Assembly (NCBI RefSeq): GCF_002257585.1
Contig: NZ_CP022743.1
Coordinates: forward strand, 1,240,001-1,304,000
Direction of reading: 5' to 3'
Source: Mucilaginibacter xinganensis
GTDB taxonomy: Bacteria > Bacteroidota > Bacteroidia > Sphingobacteriales > Sphingobacteriaceae
Length of the DNA stretch: 64,000 nt
Positions 9,649 through 18,856 of the stretch are shown here, in pieces. Positions within the stretch are counted from its first letter, which is position 1; each line of letters starts with the position of its first letter. The notes below the pieces were generated by a model, which worked only from the letters and a program-made list of their open reading frames with translations, was not told where the DNA came from and made no database searches. The position numbers were made by a program, and so were the translations under genes.

Positions 9649-10662
9649 ATGGCAGAAGTTAAAAAAGAAGGTGTAATACTCAGGCAAACGGATCTGGATT
9701 TTGAAAATGACGGCGTACTTAACCCGGCGGTATGGCAGGAAGGGAATACAGTGCATCTTTTTTACCGGGCCGTACGCAAGGGTAATTATTCAAGTATAGG
9801 TTATTGCAAGCTCAATGGCCCTCTGAAAATCGCGGAGCGGATGAATACGCCGTTTTTATCGCCGCAGTTTGATTATGAAAAACACGGGATGGAAGACCCG
9901 CGGATTGTAAAGATCGATGATCTATACTATCTCTCATACGTAGCTTTTGATGATGAGAATGCACTGGGTGCGCTGGCTACTTCAACAAACCTACAGCATT
10001 TTGACAGGAAGGGAATAATTGTGCCTCAAATTAGCTATGATGATTTTGACCTTCTTACAAAAAATAATACCACATTAAATGAAAAATACCTGCGCTATAA
10101 CCGCGGGGCAAAGATCCTGGCTGATAAGGATTTTGTTTTCTTTCCACGAAGGATTAACGGGAAATTGACCTTTTTGCACCGGATTAAACCCGATATTCAA
10201 ATTGTTTCGGTTAGTAGTTTAAATGAATTGACGGACGAGTTCTGGAAAGATTATTTTAGCCATTTTGAAGAGCATATTTTTCTCAGCCCCAAATTTGCGC
10301 ACGAGGTTAGCTATGTAGGGGCCGGTTGCCCCCCTGTTGAAACGCCAAACGGCTGGCTTGTACTTTACCATGGTGTAAAAGACACGGTGAAGGGATATCA
10401 ATACTCCTGCTGCGCCGCACTTTTTGATTTGAATGCCCCCCAAAAGGAAATTGCCCGGCTTTCATACCCCTTATTTAAGCCCGAGCTGGAATACGAGTTA
10501 ATGGGCGATGTGGACGATGTATGCTTCCCTACAGGAACAGCTTTATTTGGCGATGTGCTGTATATTTATTACGGCGCAGCAGATGAGCTGATAGCCTGCG
10601 CCTGTGTACAATTATCCGCATTACTCGAAGAGCTTACCTCACTTTCAAAATGTAAGCTTTAA
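9649..10662 (+). CDS. GH130 family glycoside phosphorylase (mannoside type)
   Basis: 337 aa, cytoplasmic, no signal peptide. GH130 marks: HGMEDPRIV with the catalytic Asp about 83, the GAGCPPVETPNGWLVLYHG segment, FPTG and YYGAAD near the C-terminus, in the five-bladed propeller order. Known members phosphorolyse beta-1,4- or beta-1,2-mannosides to alpha-mannose-1-P; a minority are hydrolases. The gene follows the phosphomannomutase-like gene by 15 bases, which would take up the product. The exact linkage cannot be read from the sequence. Confidence 0.88.
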   Translation: MAEVKKEGVILRQTDLDFENDGVLNPAVWQEGNTVHLFYRAVRKGNYSSIGYCKLNGPLKIAERMNTPFLSPQFDYEKHGMEDPRIVKIDDLYYLSYVAFDDENALGALATSTNLQHFDRKGIIVPQISYDDFDLLTKNNTTLNEKYLRYNRGAKILADKDFVFFPRRINGKLTFLHRIKPDIQIVSVSSLNELTDEFWKDYFSHFEEHIFLSPKFAHEVSYVGAGCPPVETPNGWLVLYHGVKDTVKGYQYSCCAALFDLNAPQKEIARLSYPLFKPELEYELMGDVDDVCFPTGTALFGDVLYIYYGAADELIACACVQLSALLEELTSLSKCKL

Positions 10663-10742
10663 AGGATTTTTACATGTATGCATACAAGCCCATAAACTGA
10701 CATTAACTTAGCCGATAATTTGAGCAGCCTTTGGCGCCCTGG

Positions 10743-11267
10743 TTATTTTACCAGCAACTTCAGCACCTCATCCCAATTGTTTGCCCTTTGGTGATGGTTG
10801 TGGTTAACATTATGAAAGGCGTGGAACATAATGGTGGTTCCTTTAAAAAAGTCGAGGTTTTTGATGTGGTCATCAATCATATAATCGGTGCCGATGATGC
10901 TTTTATCGCCACAAAAAATGATATTGCGCCAGCTGATAAAAGGGAAATGTTCTTTCAGCCATTCCAGCTTTTCAGGCAGCGACTGCGGGAATTCCATAGC
11001 AGCCGAAACGATATAAACATCGTAGCTTTTCATTAGGGTCTTCAGTGCTTCAACAGCACCGGTCATTACCGGTAAAGAGCGGAAAAAGCCGGGAGTAAAT
11101 GCAAACTTGCGGGCGACTGTTTTGTCAGGAAACATTTCGTTTTCTTCACGGCCCTGTATTTCATGTACACCTATCCTTACGCCGTATTCCCTTTCGTACC
11201 AGTTTAAAAAATGGGTTTCGGTGTCGGCAATAACGCCATCCATATCAACAGCTATAGACTTTTTCAT
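10743..11267 (-). CDS. 5'(3')-deoxyribonucleotidase-like HAD protein, copy 1
   Basis: 174 aa. The N-terminus has the HAD motif AVDMDGVIADTE (Asp 8, Asp 10), and the C-terminal part has MIDDHIKNL with the motif III/IV acids. This is the NT5C type that dephosphorylates nucleoside 5'- or 3'-monophosphates. It is the downstream partner of a close paralogue 21 bases away and is the last gene of a three-gene reverse-strand unit. The stop lies 80 bases from the convergent GH130 gene. Confidence 0.85.
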   Translation of the reverse strand: MKKSIAVDMDGVIADTETHFLNWYEREYGVRIGVHEIQGREENEMFPDKTVARKFAFTPGFFRSLPVMTGAVEALKTLMKSYDVYIVSAAMEFPQSLPEKLEWLKEHFPFISWRNIIFCGDKSIIGTDYMIDDHIKNLDFFKGTTIMFHAFHNVNHNHHQRANNWDEVLKLLVK

Positions 11268-11288
11268 GGTTTAAAGGTAAAAAACATT

Positions 11289-11819
11289 TTAAAACCCGCT
11301 ATCCATCAGTGTTAAAACTTCATCCCAATTATTTACCCTTGTGTGATGGTTATGGTTCACGTTATGAAACGCATGGAACATAATAGTTTTGCCTTTAAAA
11401 TAATCAAGGTTTTTGATATGGTCATCAATCATATAATCCGTGCCGATAATACTTTTATCCCCGCAGAAAATAATGTTCCGCCAGCTTATAAAAGGAAAAT
11501 TTGCCCCCAACCATTCCCGTTTTTCGGAAAGGGAGTGCGGGTATTGCATAGCTGCAGAAACGATATAGATGTCGTACTGCGCTGACAGTTTTTTTACGGA
11601 TTCAACAGCACCCGGCATAAGCGGCATGGTACGAAAGAAGCCGGCCATTTTTGTAAATTTGGTGTAAGCATCTTTTTCAGGCACCACCTCATCCTCGCTG
11701 CGGCCGCTAAGTTCATTGGGATGGATCTTTAATCCGTAATGTCTTTCATACCAGGTTAACAACTGTACTACCTCATCGGCAATCACACCATCCATGTCAA
11801 TAGCTATCGACTTTCTCAT
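11289..11819 (-). CDS. 5'(3')-deoxyribonucleotidase-like HAD protein, copy 2
   Basis: 176 aa, same family as the gene 21 bases downstream (IDMDGVIAD, Asp 8 and Asp 10). By eye roughly two thirds of residues match the neighbour. The C-terminal 65 or so residues are almost identical, including the SWRNIIFCGDKSIIGTDY stretch and the AFHNVNHNHH tail, while the cap region (about 20-75) has drifted. That pattern suggests tandem duplication with divergence of the substrate-facing cap. The start is 4 bases after the stop of the oxidoreductase upstream, so translation is probably coupled. Confidence 0.85.
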   Translation of the reverse strand: MRKSIAIDMDGVIADEVVQLLTWYERHYGLKIHPNELSGRSEDEVVPEKDAYTKFTKMAGFFRTMPLMPGAVESVKKLSAQYDIYIVSAAMQYPHSLSEKREWLGANFPFISWRNIIFCGDKSIIGTDYMIDDHIKNLDYFKGKTIMFHAFHNVNHNHHTRVNNWDEVLTLMDSGF

Positions 11820-11823
11820 AGTT

Positions 11824-12678
11824 TTATTTTCTCAGCGCTTTTATTACTGCAATAATATCTTCATCACCTAAAGCTGGCTCTGCCTGTTGGAAAGTTTCGT
11901 AAGCGGCTTCGCCAAGTGGGGTTGAAAGTCCCAGGTCTTTTGCTAGGCGAAGGTCCTTTGCAATGTGTTTAAGGGCAAACGCTGCGCTGTAACTGTCGTT
12001 AACAATAGCATCACCTTTAATTTTCAGGAATGGGCTGCTGAGTGCCCCGTTGTTTAAGAGGGTTAATAAAGGGAGCGCTTCAATACCGTTTTGCTGTGCG
12101 AATAATACCGCCTCAGCAAGACCCTGTGCGTGGATGCCAAGTAGGGTGTTAATTACCAGTTTGGCGGTATTGCCTGCGCCGGTATCGCCAACCCTCATGA
12201 CCAGCTTGCCAATTTTTTCTAATACAGGTTTGGCCTTTTCAAAAATAGCTTCTTCGCCGCCAACCATTATTACCAATGTGCCGTCTTCTGCCTGTTTTAC
12301 GCTGCCGGATACCGGTGCATCAAGGTAATGATTACCCTGTTGGTTACAAAGCTGCGCCATTTGCCTGCTAATTGCAGGTGAAACGGTGCTCATATTGATA
12401 ATTATCTTATCGGTTGTATTGACGCCAAGCAAACCATCCCGGCCGTTAAAAATATCTTGAATGGCGTTGTCATCAGATACCATGATGATTACTATATCCA
12501 CCTGTTGCAAAAGCAGGGCGGGTGTGGCCGCCGTGGTTGCGCCGGCCGTTAATAAAGTAGCCTCTTTAACCTTGCTGCGGTTATAAGCGGTAAGCGAATA
12601 GCCTGCCTTTATCAACTGTTGTGACATTGGGATACCCATTTTACCAAGGCCTATCCAGCCAATTTTAGTTGTGCTCAT
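11824..12678 (-). CDS. NAD(P)-dependent oxidoreductase, 3-hydroxyisobutyrate dehydrogenase family
   Basis: 284 aa. The Rossmann motif GLGKMG is at residues 10-15, the family substrate motif DAPVSGS at about 120-126, and the catalytic Lys about 173 in GNTAKLVIN. Members oxidise or reduce small beta-hydroxy acids such as 3-hydroxyisobutyrate, tartronate semialdehyde or succinic semialdehyde; the substrate is not decidable here. It is the first gene of a tight three-gene unit with the two nucleotidases. A -7-like box at 12821-12828 may drive the unit. Confidence 0.88.
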   Translation of the reverse strand: MSTTKIGWIGLGKMGIPMSQQLIKAGYSLTAYNRSKVKEATLLTAGATTAATPALLLQQVDIVIIMVSDDNAIQDIFNGRDGLLGVNTTDKIIINMSTVSPAISRQMAQLCNQQGNHYLDAPVSGSVKQAEDGTLVIMVGGEEAIFEKAKPVLEKIGKLVMRVGDTGAGNTAKLVINTLLGIHAQGLAEAVLFAQQNGIEALPLLTLLNNGALSSPFLKIKGDAIVNDSYSAAFALKHIAKDLRLAKDLGLSTPLGEAAYETFQQAEPALGDEDIIAVIKALRK

Positions 12679-13041
12679 TTGATTGCGGTTTGTTGATTCG
12701 AAATTAAATTAATATCCGGTACCTGGCTAAAACTCACCCCGGCTATGAGTAATGATTACGCAGGCCATGTTGTTTCTTTTGTTAACAAAGATGTGCATGA
12801 AATTGGTTCCCTTGGCTTACCAAAGGTAAAAATAAGGTTGCCATGACACACCCCGGTGTTACTGCAATTTTAATTAATTCAAAAATCTTTTTTGCAGGGC
12901 ACTTATACGAAAAGCGCGACTACAAAAGAGTGTTTTCTCAGCTTGTTTTAAATTCTGTAAAGTAGTATTTTAACAAAAAATTTATTTTTCCTGACACAGA
13001 TGCAGCCGGGCTTGCGTCTTTACATCATTCAATGTAAAAAT
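12679..13041. other. Divergent intergenic region, possible minus-strand promoter
   Basis: 363 bases between the oxidoreductase unit and the tricorn-type protease gene. No ORF worth calling. The plus-strand sequence at 12821-12828 reads as TACCTTTG on the minus strand, an exact match to TAnnTTTG, and is part of the 13-bp palindrome TTACCAAAGGTAA (12818-12830). If used, it gives a leader of about 135 bases. Nothing convincing was found for the plus-strand gene. Confidence 0.45.
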
Positions 13042-16000
13042 ATGAAGAAAATCTACCTTGTCTTTTTATCAGCAATGCTTTTCCAAAGCTTTTCCAAAGC
13101 GCAAACCAATGAAGCTTATTTTACGTCGAACCCTACACTTACACCCGATGGTAAGACGGTTATTTTTAGCTATGAGGGCGACCTGTGGAAAGCAGATCTG
13201 AACAACCCGGTAGCCAGCAGGATCACGGCTATGAGCGGGGAAGAAACCCGGCCGCATGTATCGCCCGACGGTAAATGGCTGGCATTTTCATCAAACCAGT
13301 TTGGCAATAACGATGTATATGTAATGCCGTTGTCGGGCGGTGAGATCAAACAACTTACCTTTCACAGCGCCAATGACCAGGTTGACTCATGGAGCTGGGA
13401 CTCGAAGACCCTATACTTTACTTCAAACAGGTACAACGATATCAGCGATTACCGGATAGGCCTTAACGGAGGTACGCCAACCCGCGTTTTTGGGAATTTT
13501 TTTAACACCATACATGATGTGGTTGAACACCCGCAAACAGGCGAGCTATTTTTTAGCGATAGTTGGGAAAGTTATATTTTTCCACAGCGCAAGCATTATA
13601 AAGGGGCCTTTAATCCTGATATCCAATCGTACAACCCCAAAACAAAAGCCTATAAGCAATACACCAACTGGATCGGCAAAGACTTTTGGACAACCATAGA
13701 TCAAAAGGGGAACGTTTATTTTGCATCAGACGAAGGAAATGGGGAATACAACCTGTACACCTTTATTGACGAAAAAAAAACGGCACTAACACAATTTAAC
13801 TCATCAATTAAAAATCCATTTGTAAGCGCTAATGGCGAAAAGGTTGTTTTTGAAAAAGATTACCAGTTGTTTGTTTACGATGTGACATCAAAGCAGGCAC
13901 AGAAACTGAACCTTACTATTTCCCGTAACGATGTGCTGACCAAAGAGCAGGAGTTTGATGTTAAGGGGAAAATTGAAGCCATGGATGTATCGGTTGATGG
14001 CAAGAAAATGGCGTTCGTATCGCGCGGCGAGGTGTTTGTGAGTGATGTTGAAGGCAAATTTGTTACAAAAGTTGAACGCGGGAATGCCGAACGCGTTACC
14101 GATGTGAAATGGTTGCCGGATAATAAATCGCTGCTGTTCAGCCAAACTTCAGGCGGATACAGTAATTGGTATACTGTCGCGGTTGACAAGCCATCGAAAG
14201 CGAAAGTAATTACAAGTGACAAGGCAAATAACAGGCAAATAACGGTAAATAAGGAACATACAAAAGGTGTTTATCTAAGCGGAAGGAACGAAGTGCGCCT
14301 GATAGACCTTAAAACGCTTGAAAGCAAACCGGTTGCCAACGATGAGATCTGGGGATTTGAAAATTCGCAGCCATTTATCTCGTCAAACGGCGAATACGTT
14401 GTTTACACTGCTTACCGCAATTTTGAGCAGGATATATTTATTTATGGTATCAAATCTGGAAAAACGGTTAATCTTACCAACAGCGGGGTTACAGAAACAG
14501 AACCCTTTTGGTCGCCCGATGGAAAGTACATTTATTTTTCATCTGTGCGCACCCAACCGCTCTATCCAACAGGTTCGGGTGATATGCATGTTTACCGCAT
14601 GCCGCTTCAAAAATTTAATGAGGCGTTTCGTTTGGATAAGCTGAGGGAACTGTTTAAGGAAGATAAAAAGGACAGCACTGCCAATAAAAAGGATAAAGAC
14701 AAAAAGGCGAGTACTAAAAAGAAGCCATTATCTGAACAGCCAATACCAAAACCGCCTGCCGATATCGTTATAGATACCGAAGATGTGATGAAGCGGCTGG
14801 AGCAGATCAGTCCTGATTTCGGGAACCAGCATGCCCCGTACGTAATTCAAAAAGGGGAGAAGACCCTGGTATATTTCGTATCTAATCATGCAGAAGGTAA
14901 ATGGGCGCTTTACCGCACAACTATCCAGCCATTTGAAGAAAATAAAACGGAGAAAGTTGGGGATGATATCAGTGGGTACGACATAGCTATCGCAGGTGAT
15001 AAGTTCTACGCCCTTGCCGGCGGTAATATTTATACACTTAATATTGACAATAATAAACTGGATAAAATAGACATAGGCTACAAGTTTGACCGCAACCTGG
15101 ATGGCGAATTCAGGCAGATGTTTGACGAGGCTTGGGCCGGGCTGGAAGAGAACTATTATGACGGCGACTTCCATGGTACCGACTGGAAAAAAATGCATGA
15201 CCGTTACAGCGTCTATCTGCCCTTTGTGAACAACAGGAACGATCTTCGGATTTTGCTGAACGATATGCTGGGCGAACTCAATTCATCGCACCAGGGGTTT
15301 TACTCTAATGGCAGCGAGGAGCGTAAAAACCTGAACTACGCCACAATGGAAACCGGGATAATATTTGATAACGACGATCCATATAAAGTAGTATCGGTGT
15401 TGAAAAACAGTAATGCTGACAAAGCGGGAATTGACGTGAAGGCGGGCGACCGCTTAAAGGCGGTAAATGGGCGAACAGTTGATGAAAAGCAGGACCGGAA
15501 TATTTATTTCACAAAGCCATCAGAAGATAAGGAAATAGAGTTGACATTTTTGAGAGATGGTAAAGAAACCGTCGCCAAAATTCACCCGGAGGGACGACGC
15601 GCGCTGGTTGAAGACCTTTATGATACCTGGATTGATCAAAACAGGACGGCGGTAACTGATAAAAGTAAGGGCCGAATAGCTTACTCGTACATGAAAGATA
15701 TGGGCGGATCGTCACTCGAGAAGTTTTTGGAGGATATGGTTGATGATGCTTACAAAAAAGATGCGTTGATACTTGACCTCCGTTATAACACGGGTGGCAA
15801 CGTGCACGACGCCGTTTTAAGATTTTTATCGCAGCGGCCTTACCTGCAATGGCAATACCGCGGCGGAAAGAAAAGCCCGCAGCCCAATTTCGCACCTGCA
15901 GCAAAGCCGATAATCCTTTTGGTTAATGAGCAAACCCTGAGCGATGGTGAAATGACAGCACAGGGTTTTAAAGAACTGAAACTGGGTAAGATAATTGGGA

Positions 16001-16224
16001 CGGAAACCTATCGCTGGATAATTTTTACCAGTGGTAAAGGCCTTGTTGACGGATCGTTTTACCGCATCCCGGCCTGGGGTTGCTTTACACTGGACGGGAA
16101 GGACATTGAAAAAAATGGTGTGAGCCCGGATATTTATGTAAAAAATGGCTTTACTGACAGGCTTGAAAATAAAGATCCGCAACTGGATCGCGCTATTGAG
16201 GAGATAATGAAAGAGTTGAAATAG
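13042..16224 (+). CDS. Tricorn-type S41 family protease
   Basis: 1060 aa from the ATG at 13042, which starts a signal peptide (MKKIYLVFLSAMLFQSF, cut near SKA); the in-frame ATG at 13000 would spoil it. Order: TolB/WD40-like propeller repeats (about 25-540), a Lys-rich spacer, a second propeller part, a C1-like helical region, a PDZ domain (about 780-830) and the S41 core. Residues matching the tricorn active site are visible: Ser 749-His 750 in ELNSSHQGF, nucleophile Ser about 967 in QTLSDGE, and Glu about 1023 in DIEKNGV, close to the numbering in Thermoplasma tricorn. It should degrade peptides in the periplasm. An aminopeptidase P gene follows on the same strand after a repeat-containing gap. 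Confidence 0.93.
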   Translation: MKKIYLVFLSAMLFQSFSKAQTNEAYFTSNPTLTPDGKTVIFSYEGDLWKADLNNPVASRITAMSGEETRPHVSPDGKWLAFSSNQFGNNDVYVMPLSGGEIKQLTFHSANDQVDSWSWDSKTLYFTSNRYNDISDYRIGLNGGTPTRVFGNFFNTIHDVVEHPQTGELFFSDSWESYIFPQRKHYKGAFNPDIQSYNPKTKAYKQYTNWIGKDFWTTIDQKGNVYFASDEGNGEYNLYTFIDEKKTALTQFNSSIKNPFVSANGEKVVFEKDYQLFVYDVTSKQAQKLNLTISRNDVLTKEQEFDVKGKIEAMDVSVDGKKMAFVSRGEVFVSDVEGKFVTKVERGNAERVTDVKWLPDNKSLLFSQTSGGYSNWYTVAVDKPSKAKVITSDKANNRQITVNKEHTKGVYLSGRNEVRLIDLKTLESKPVANDEIWGFENSQPFISSNGEYVVYTAYRNFEQDIFIYGIKSGKTVNLTNSGVTETEPFWSPDGKYIYFSSVRTQPLYPTGSGDMHVYRMPLQKFNEAFRLDKLRELFKEDKKDSTANKKDKDKKASTKKKPLSEQPIPKPPADIVIDTEDVMKRLEQISPDFGNQHAPYVIQKGEKTLVYFVSNHAEGKWALYRTTIQPFEENKTEKVGDDISGYDIAIAGDKFYALAGGNIYTLNIDNNKLDKIDIGYKFDRNLDGEFRQMFDEAWAGLEENYYDGDFHGTDWKKMHDRYSVYLPFVNNRNDLRILLNDMLGELNSSHQGFYSNGSEERKNLNYATMETGIIFDNDDPYKVVSVLKNSNADKAGIDVKAGDRLKAVNGRTVDEKQDRNIYFTKPSEDKEIELTFLRDGKETVAKIHPEGRRALVEDLYDTWIDQNRTAVTDKSKGRIAYSYMKDMGGSSLEKFLEDMVDDAYKKDALILDLRYNTGGNVHDAVLRFLSQRPYLQWQYRGGKKSPQPNFAPAAKPIILLVNEQTLSDGEMTAQGFKELKLGKIIGTETYRWIIFTSGKGLVDGSFYRIPAWGCFTLDGKDIEKNGVSPDIYVKNGFTDRLENKDPQLDRAIEEIMKELK

Positions 16225-16263
16225 GCGCACATTTTTTCCACCAGGTTTATTGCGTGGGAAGAA

Positions 16264-16323
16264 GCAACCGCATACTTTACAAGGCGAACGGAATGGCGTA
16301 TAGTTTGTAAGGTAGGCGGTTGC
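16264..16323. repeat. REP-like inverted repeat
   Basis: Two 19-bp arms (16264-16282 and 16305-16323) are reverse complements at 17 of 19 positions, with a 22-base loop. A GCGATTGCTTGCAATGACAA tail follows, which resembles dispersed intergenic repeats of Bacteroidota. It lies between the protease and aminopeptidase genes. Confidence 0.6.
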
Positions 16324-16427
16324 CGCGATTGCTTGCAATGACAAGTTTTTTTTATTATAACATTCCAAAAATCCTTTAATTATAGTTCAAATTATCGTGA
16401 CATCCCCTCAAATCCCCAAATCCCGGT

Positions 16428-16435
16428 TATATTTG
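16428..16435 (+). promoter_or_regulatory. Bacteroidota -7 promoter element, likely leaderless start
   Basis: TATATTTG matches TAnnTTTG exactly and ends 4 bases before the ATG at 16440. Transcription would begin at or next to the start codon. No clear -33 TTG was seen. Confidence 0.6.
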
Positions 16436-16439
16436 CAGC

Positions 16440-17843
16440 ATGGAACTTCACCTTTTTGACAAACAGGTTTACGCCGACCGCAGGCAGGTCTTAAAACAAA
16501 ACATTGGTCATGACGGCATTATCCTGTTAATGGGTAACGAGGATAGCAGTATGAATTACAAGGACAATACCTACCTGTTCAGGCAGGATAGCAGCTTCCT
16601 TTATTACTTCGGCCTGGATACCCATGGGCTGGCCGCCATTATTGATACCGATACCGGCGAGGAAGTGATCTTTGGTAATGAATTGACTATTGATGATATT
16701 GTTTGGACAGGCACCCTGCCAACCATAAGTGAAATGGCCTCGATGGTTGGCGTTGGCGAAACGAAACCTTATGACCAGGTAATTCATTTTATCCATAAAG
16801 CAATAACATCGGGCAGGCCGGTACATATTTTGCCGCCTTATCGCCCCGAAAATAAAATAAAACTGGCAGCATGGTTAAACACCAGTCTGGCTGATCTGGC
16901 TAAATATGTTTCTGTAAAACTGATAAAAGCTGTTGTTGGGCAACGTGTTATAAAAACATCGCTTGAAGTTGCTGAACTGGAAAAGGCAGTGAACGTTAGC
17001 GTAGATATGGAACTGGCGGTTATTAAACATACCCGCGCAGGTATTAAGGAGTACGAGTTGGTTGCTAAGGCACACGAAGTGGCTATTGCCAATAATGCGC
17101 GTCTGGGCTACCCTGCTATTATCACCACTTACGGACAGACGCTCCATACCCATTATTACGGCAATACTTTACAGGAAGGCCGGATGGTTTTGAGTGATAT
17201 AGGAGCTGAAAACGCCATGCATTACGGCGGCGACCTTACCCGTACTTTTCCTGTTGGCAAAAGCTTTACCAGCAGGCAAAAAGAGTTATACAATGTGGTG
17301 CTGGACTCCATGGATCATGCAATCAGTATGCTTAAGCCGGGGGTAAGGTATAAAGAGATTCACCTGGCCGCCTGTCAGAAACTGGTGGAAGGGTTAACCG
17401 ATGCCGGTATTATGAAGGGCGATGCCGCCGACGCTGTTGAAGCGGGTGCGCATACTATGTTTTTTCAATGCGGACTGGGCCACATGCTGGGTATGGATAC
17501 GCATGATATGGAAGACCTTGGTGAGCAATATGTTGGCTACACCGATGCCCTTAAAAAAGAAACTTCCATTTTCGGACTCAAATCGTTACGCCTGGGCCGT
17601 GAGCTGGAAGCTGGTTTTGTGCTTACCGTTGAGCCGGGTATCTACATCATCCCTGAGCTGATTGACCGCTGGCAGGCCGAAAACAAATACGCCGATTTTA
17701 TTAATTACGATGTGCTGAACACCTACCGTGATTTTGGCGGGATAAGGATTGAGGATAATTTTTTAATAACGGATACCGGCAGTAAGCTGCTTGGTAAATA
17801 TTTGCCAAAGACGTTGGAGGAGATAGAAGGATTGAAGGGGTAG
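16440..17843 (+). CDS. pepP: Xaa-Pro aminopeptidase (aminopeptidase P, M24B)
   Basis: 467 aa, cytoplasmic. It removes N-terminal residues that precede proline. The N-terminal non-catalytic domain (about 1-170) is followed by the pita-bread domain with the dimetal ligands visible: Asp 253 and Asp 265 in the SDIGAENAMHYGGDLTRTF region, His 348 in GLGHMLGMDTHD, Glu 398 in TVEPGIYI and Glu 438 in GGIRIEDN. The length fits the family. The ATG directly follows a -7 box, so the mRNA is probably leaderless, which also fixes the start. Confidence 0.95.
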   Translation: MELHLFDKQVYADRRQVLKQNIGHDGIILLMGNEDSSMNYKDNTYLFRQDSSFLYYFGLDTHGLAAIIDTDTGEEVIFGNELTIDDIVWTGTLPTISEMASMVGVGETKPYDQVIHFIHKAITSGRPVHILPPYRPENKIKLAAWLNTSLADLAKYVSVKLIKAVVGQRVIKTSLEVAELEKAVNVSVDMELAVIKHTRAGIKEYELVAKAHEVAIANNARLGYPAIITTYGQTLHTHYYGNTLQEGRMVLSDIGAENAMHYGGDLTRTFPVGKSFTSRQKELYNVVLDSMDHAISMLKPGVRYKEIHLAACQKLVEGLTDAGIMKGDAADAVEAGAHTMFFQCGLGHMLGMDTHDMEDLGEQYVGYTDALKKETSIFGLKSLRLGRELEAGFVLTVEPGIYIIPELIDRWQAENKYADFINYDVLNTYRDFGGIRIEDNFLITDTGSKLLGKYLPKTLEEIEGLKG

Positions 17844-17856
17844 AAACTCAAAAGTC

Positions 17857-17907
17857 ACTTCGTTGCGGGATTGCTGCTTGCAGACAAGCTTGAAGCAATA
17901 ACGAAGT
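17857..17907. repeat. REP-like inverted repeat between convergent genes
   Basis: The outer arms ACTTCGTT (17857-17864) and AACGAAGT (17900-17907) are perfectly complementary. Inner ATTGCT/AGCAAT pairs continue the stem after a 5-base bulge. It sits between the convergent aminopeptidase and glycosyltransferase genes and could act as a terminator, although no T run follows. Confidence 0.5.
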
Positions 17908-17925
17908 TTAGAAGGTGTTTCTATT

Positions 17926-18843
17926 TTATTTCTTCACCAAATACTTTACCTGTAACTGCTTCACAAACCTTAATCCGCGTTTGATAAAGCTGCCTTTACG
18001 GTTTTTTAGGAAATGCCTTATTGCAGCATATGCTTGCAGGTCCTCCTTAATTTCGGTAGGGAACTGTTTGATGGCGGTTTTGGCTATCCGCACCTGGTAC
18101 ATATTTTCTTTATTTGAATGTACACCGCTGCCATCATTGCCTATGTTTTGGATCAGCGAGGTGGATGGATTGAGGGTTAAGCCTCCTTTTAAAAATATAG
18201 AAGCATACCAGCGGATGGCCCACGAATTGTTTTTGCCGGCTTTGAACCCTGTTAGCTGTTTCCAGAAGTTCATGGTGCCGTTAATGGAAAACTGGTCGGT
18301 TTTATGTTTGTCGAACTGGTTGAGCAGTATATCCACATCGTCTTCAAAATTTACCCACGCCCTTGCCCAGGTGGCCCAGCCCCAACTGGTAGCGGCGCGG
18401 AAAAAGAAGGTTTGCGGGAGGGTTTTATCCGCCAGTTCGTACATATATCCGCCAATATGCATCACTCCCTCTTCGGTTGCATACCGGGTTAGCGCTTCGT
18501 TAAAGTATTGCAGGGTATAAGGCGACGATAGCAGGTCATCCTCAAAAACAATGATCTTGCCGTACTCATTAACCAGTTGGGTAACCCCGCTTATAATGGA
18601 ATTGGCCAGGCCGAGATTCTCTTTCCGGAGTACGATCTTAACCGACTTAAAGCCTGATACTTCTTTTATCAGCTGCCTCACCTGATCAACCTTAGCCTTA
18701 TCATCAGCGGTTTTTGGCGCGTCAGAAAATATGAACAACCGCGATTCATCTGCCAGTAAATTTTTTTGTAAATAGCTAATGGTACGGCGCGTATGCTCGG
18801 GCCGGTTGTAAACAAAAAGGGCTATCGGGGCAAGGTTTTGCAT
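17926..18843 (-). CDS. Glycosyltransferase, GT2-like GT-A fold
   Basis: 305 aa, no signal peptide. The N-terminus LAPIALFVYNRPEHTRRTI is the nucleotide-sugar-binding start of GT-A enzymes that resemble HlpA-type glycosyltransferases. A metal-binding acidic motif is visible as IVFEDDLLSSP (about residues 98-108), followed by SWGWATWARAW. It probably transfers a sugar to a surface glycan at the inner membrane face. A methyltransferase gene ends 13 bases upstream on the same strand, and a flippase and further glycan genes lie on the same strand at 24953-26931. Donor and acceptor are unknown. Confidence 0.85.
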   Translation of the reverse strand: MQNLAPIALFVYNRPEHTRRTISYLQKNLLADESRLFIFSDAPKTADDKAKVDQVRQLIKEVSGFKSVKIVLRKENLGLANSIISGVTQLVNEYGKIIVFEDDLLSSPYTLQYFNEALTRYATEEGVMHIGGYMYELADKTLPQTFFFRAATSWGWATWARAWVNFEDDVDILLNQFDKHKTDQFSINGTMNFWKQLTGFKAGKNNSWAIRWYASIFLKGGLTLNPSTSLIQNIGNDGSGVHSNKENMYQVRIAKTAIKQFPTEIKEDLQAYAAIRHFLKNRKGSFIKRGLRFVKQLQVKYLVKK

Positions 18844-18856
18844 TGTATATGGCAGA

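Noticed and set aside
13000..13041. Upstream in-frame ATG of the tricorn-type protease
   Set aside because: Using it puts 14 residues before the signal peptide; the ATG at 13042 gives a normal secretion signal.
17915..18520. 201-codon plus-strand ORF opposite the glycosyltransferase
   Set aside because: Antisense shadow; the minus-strand frame has clear GT-A motifs.
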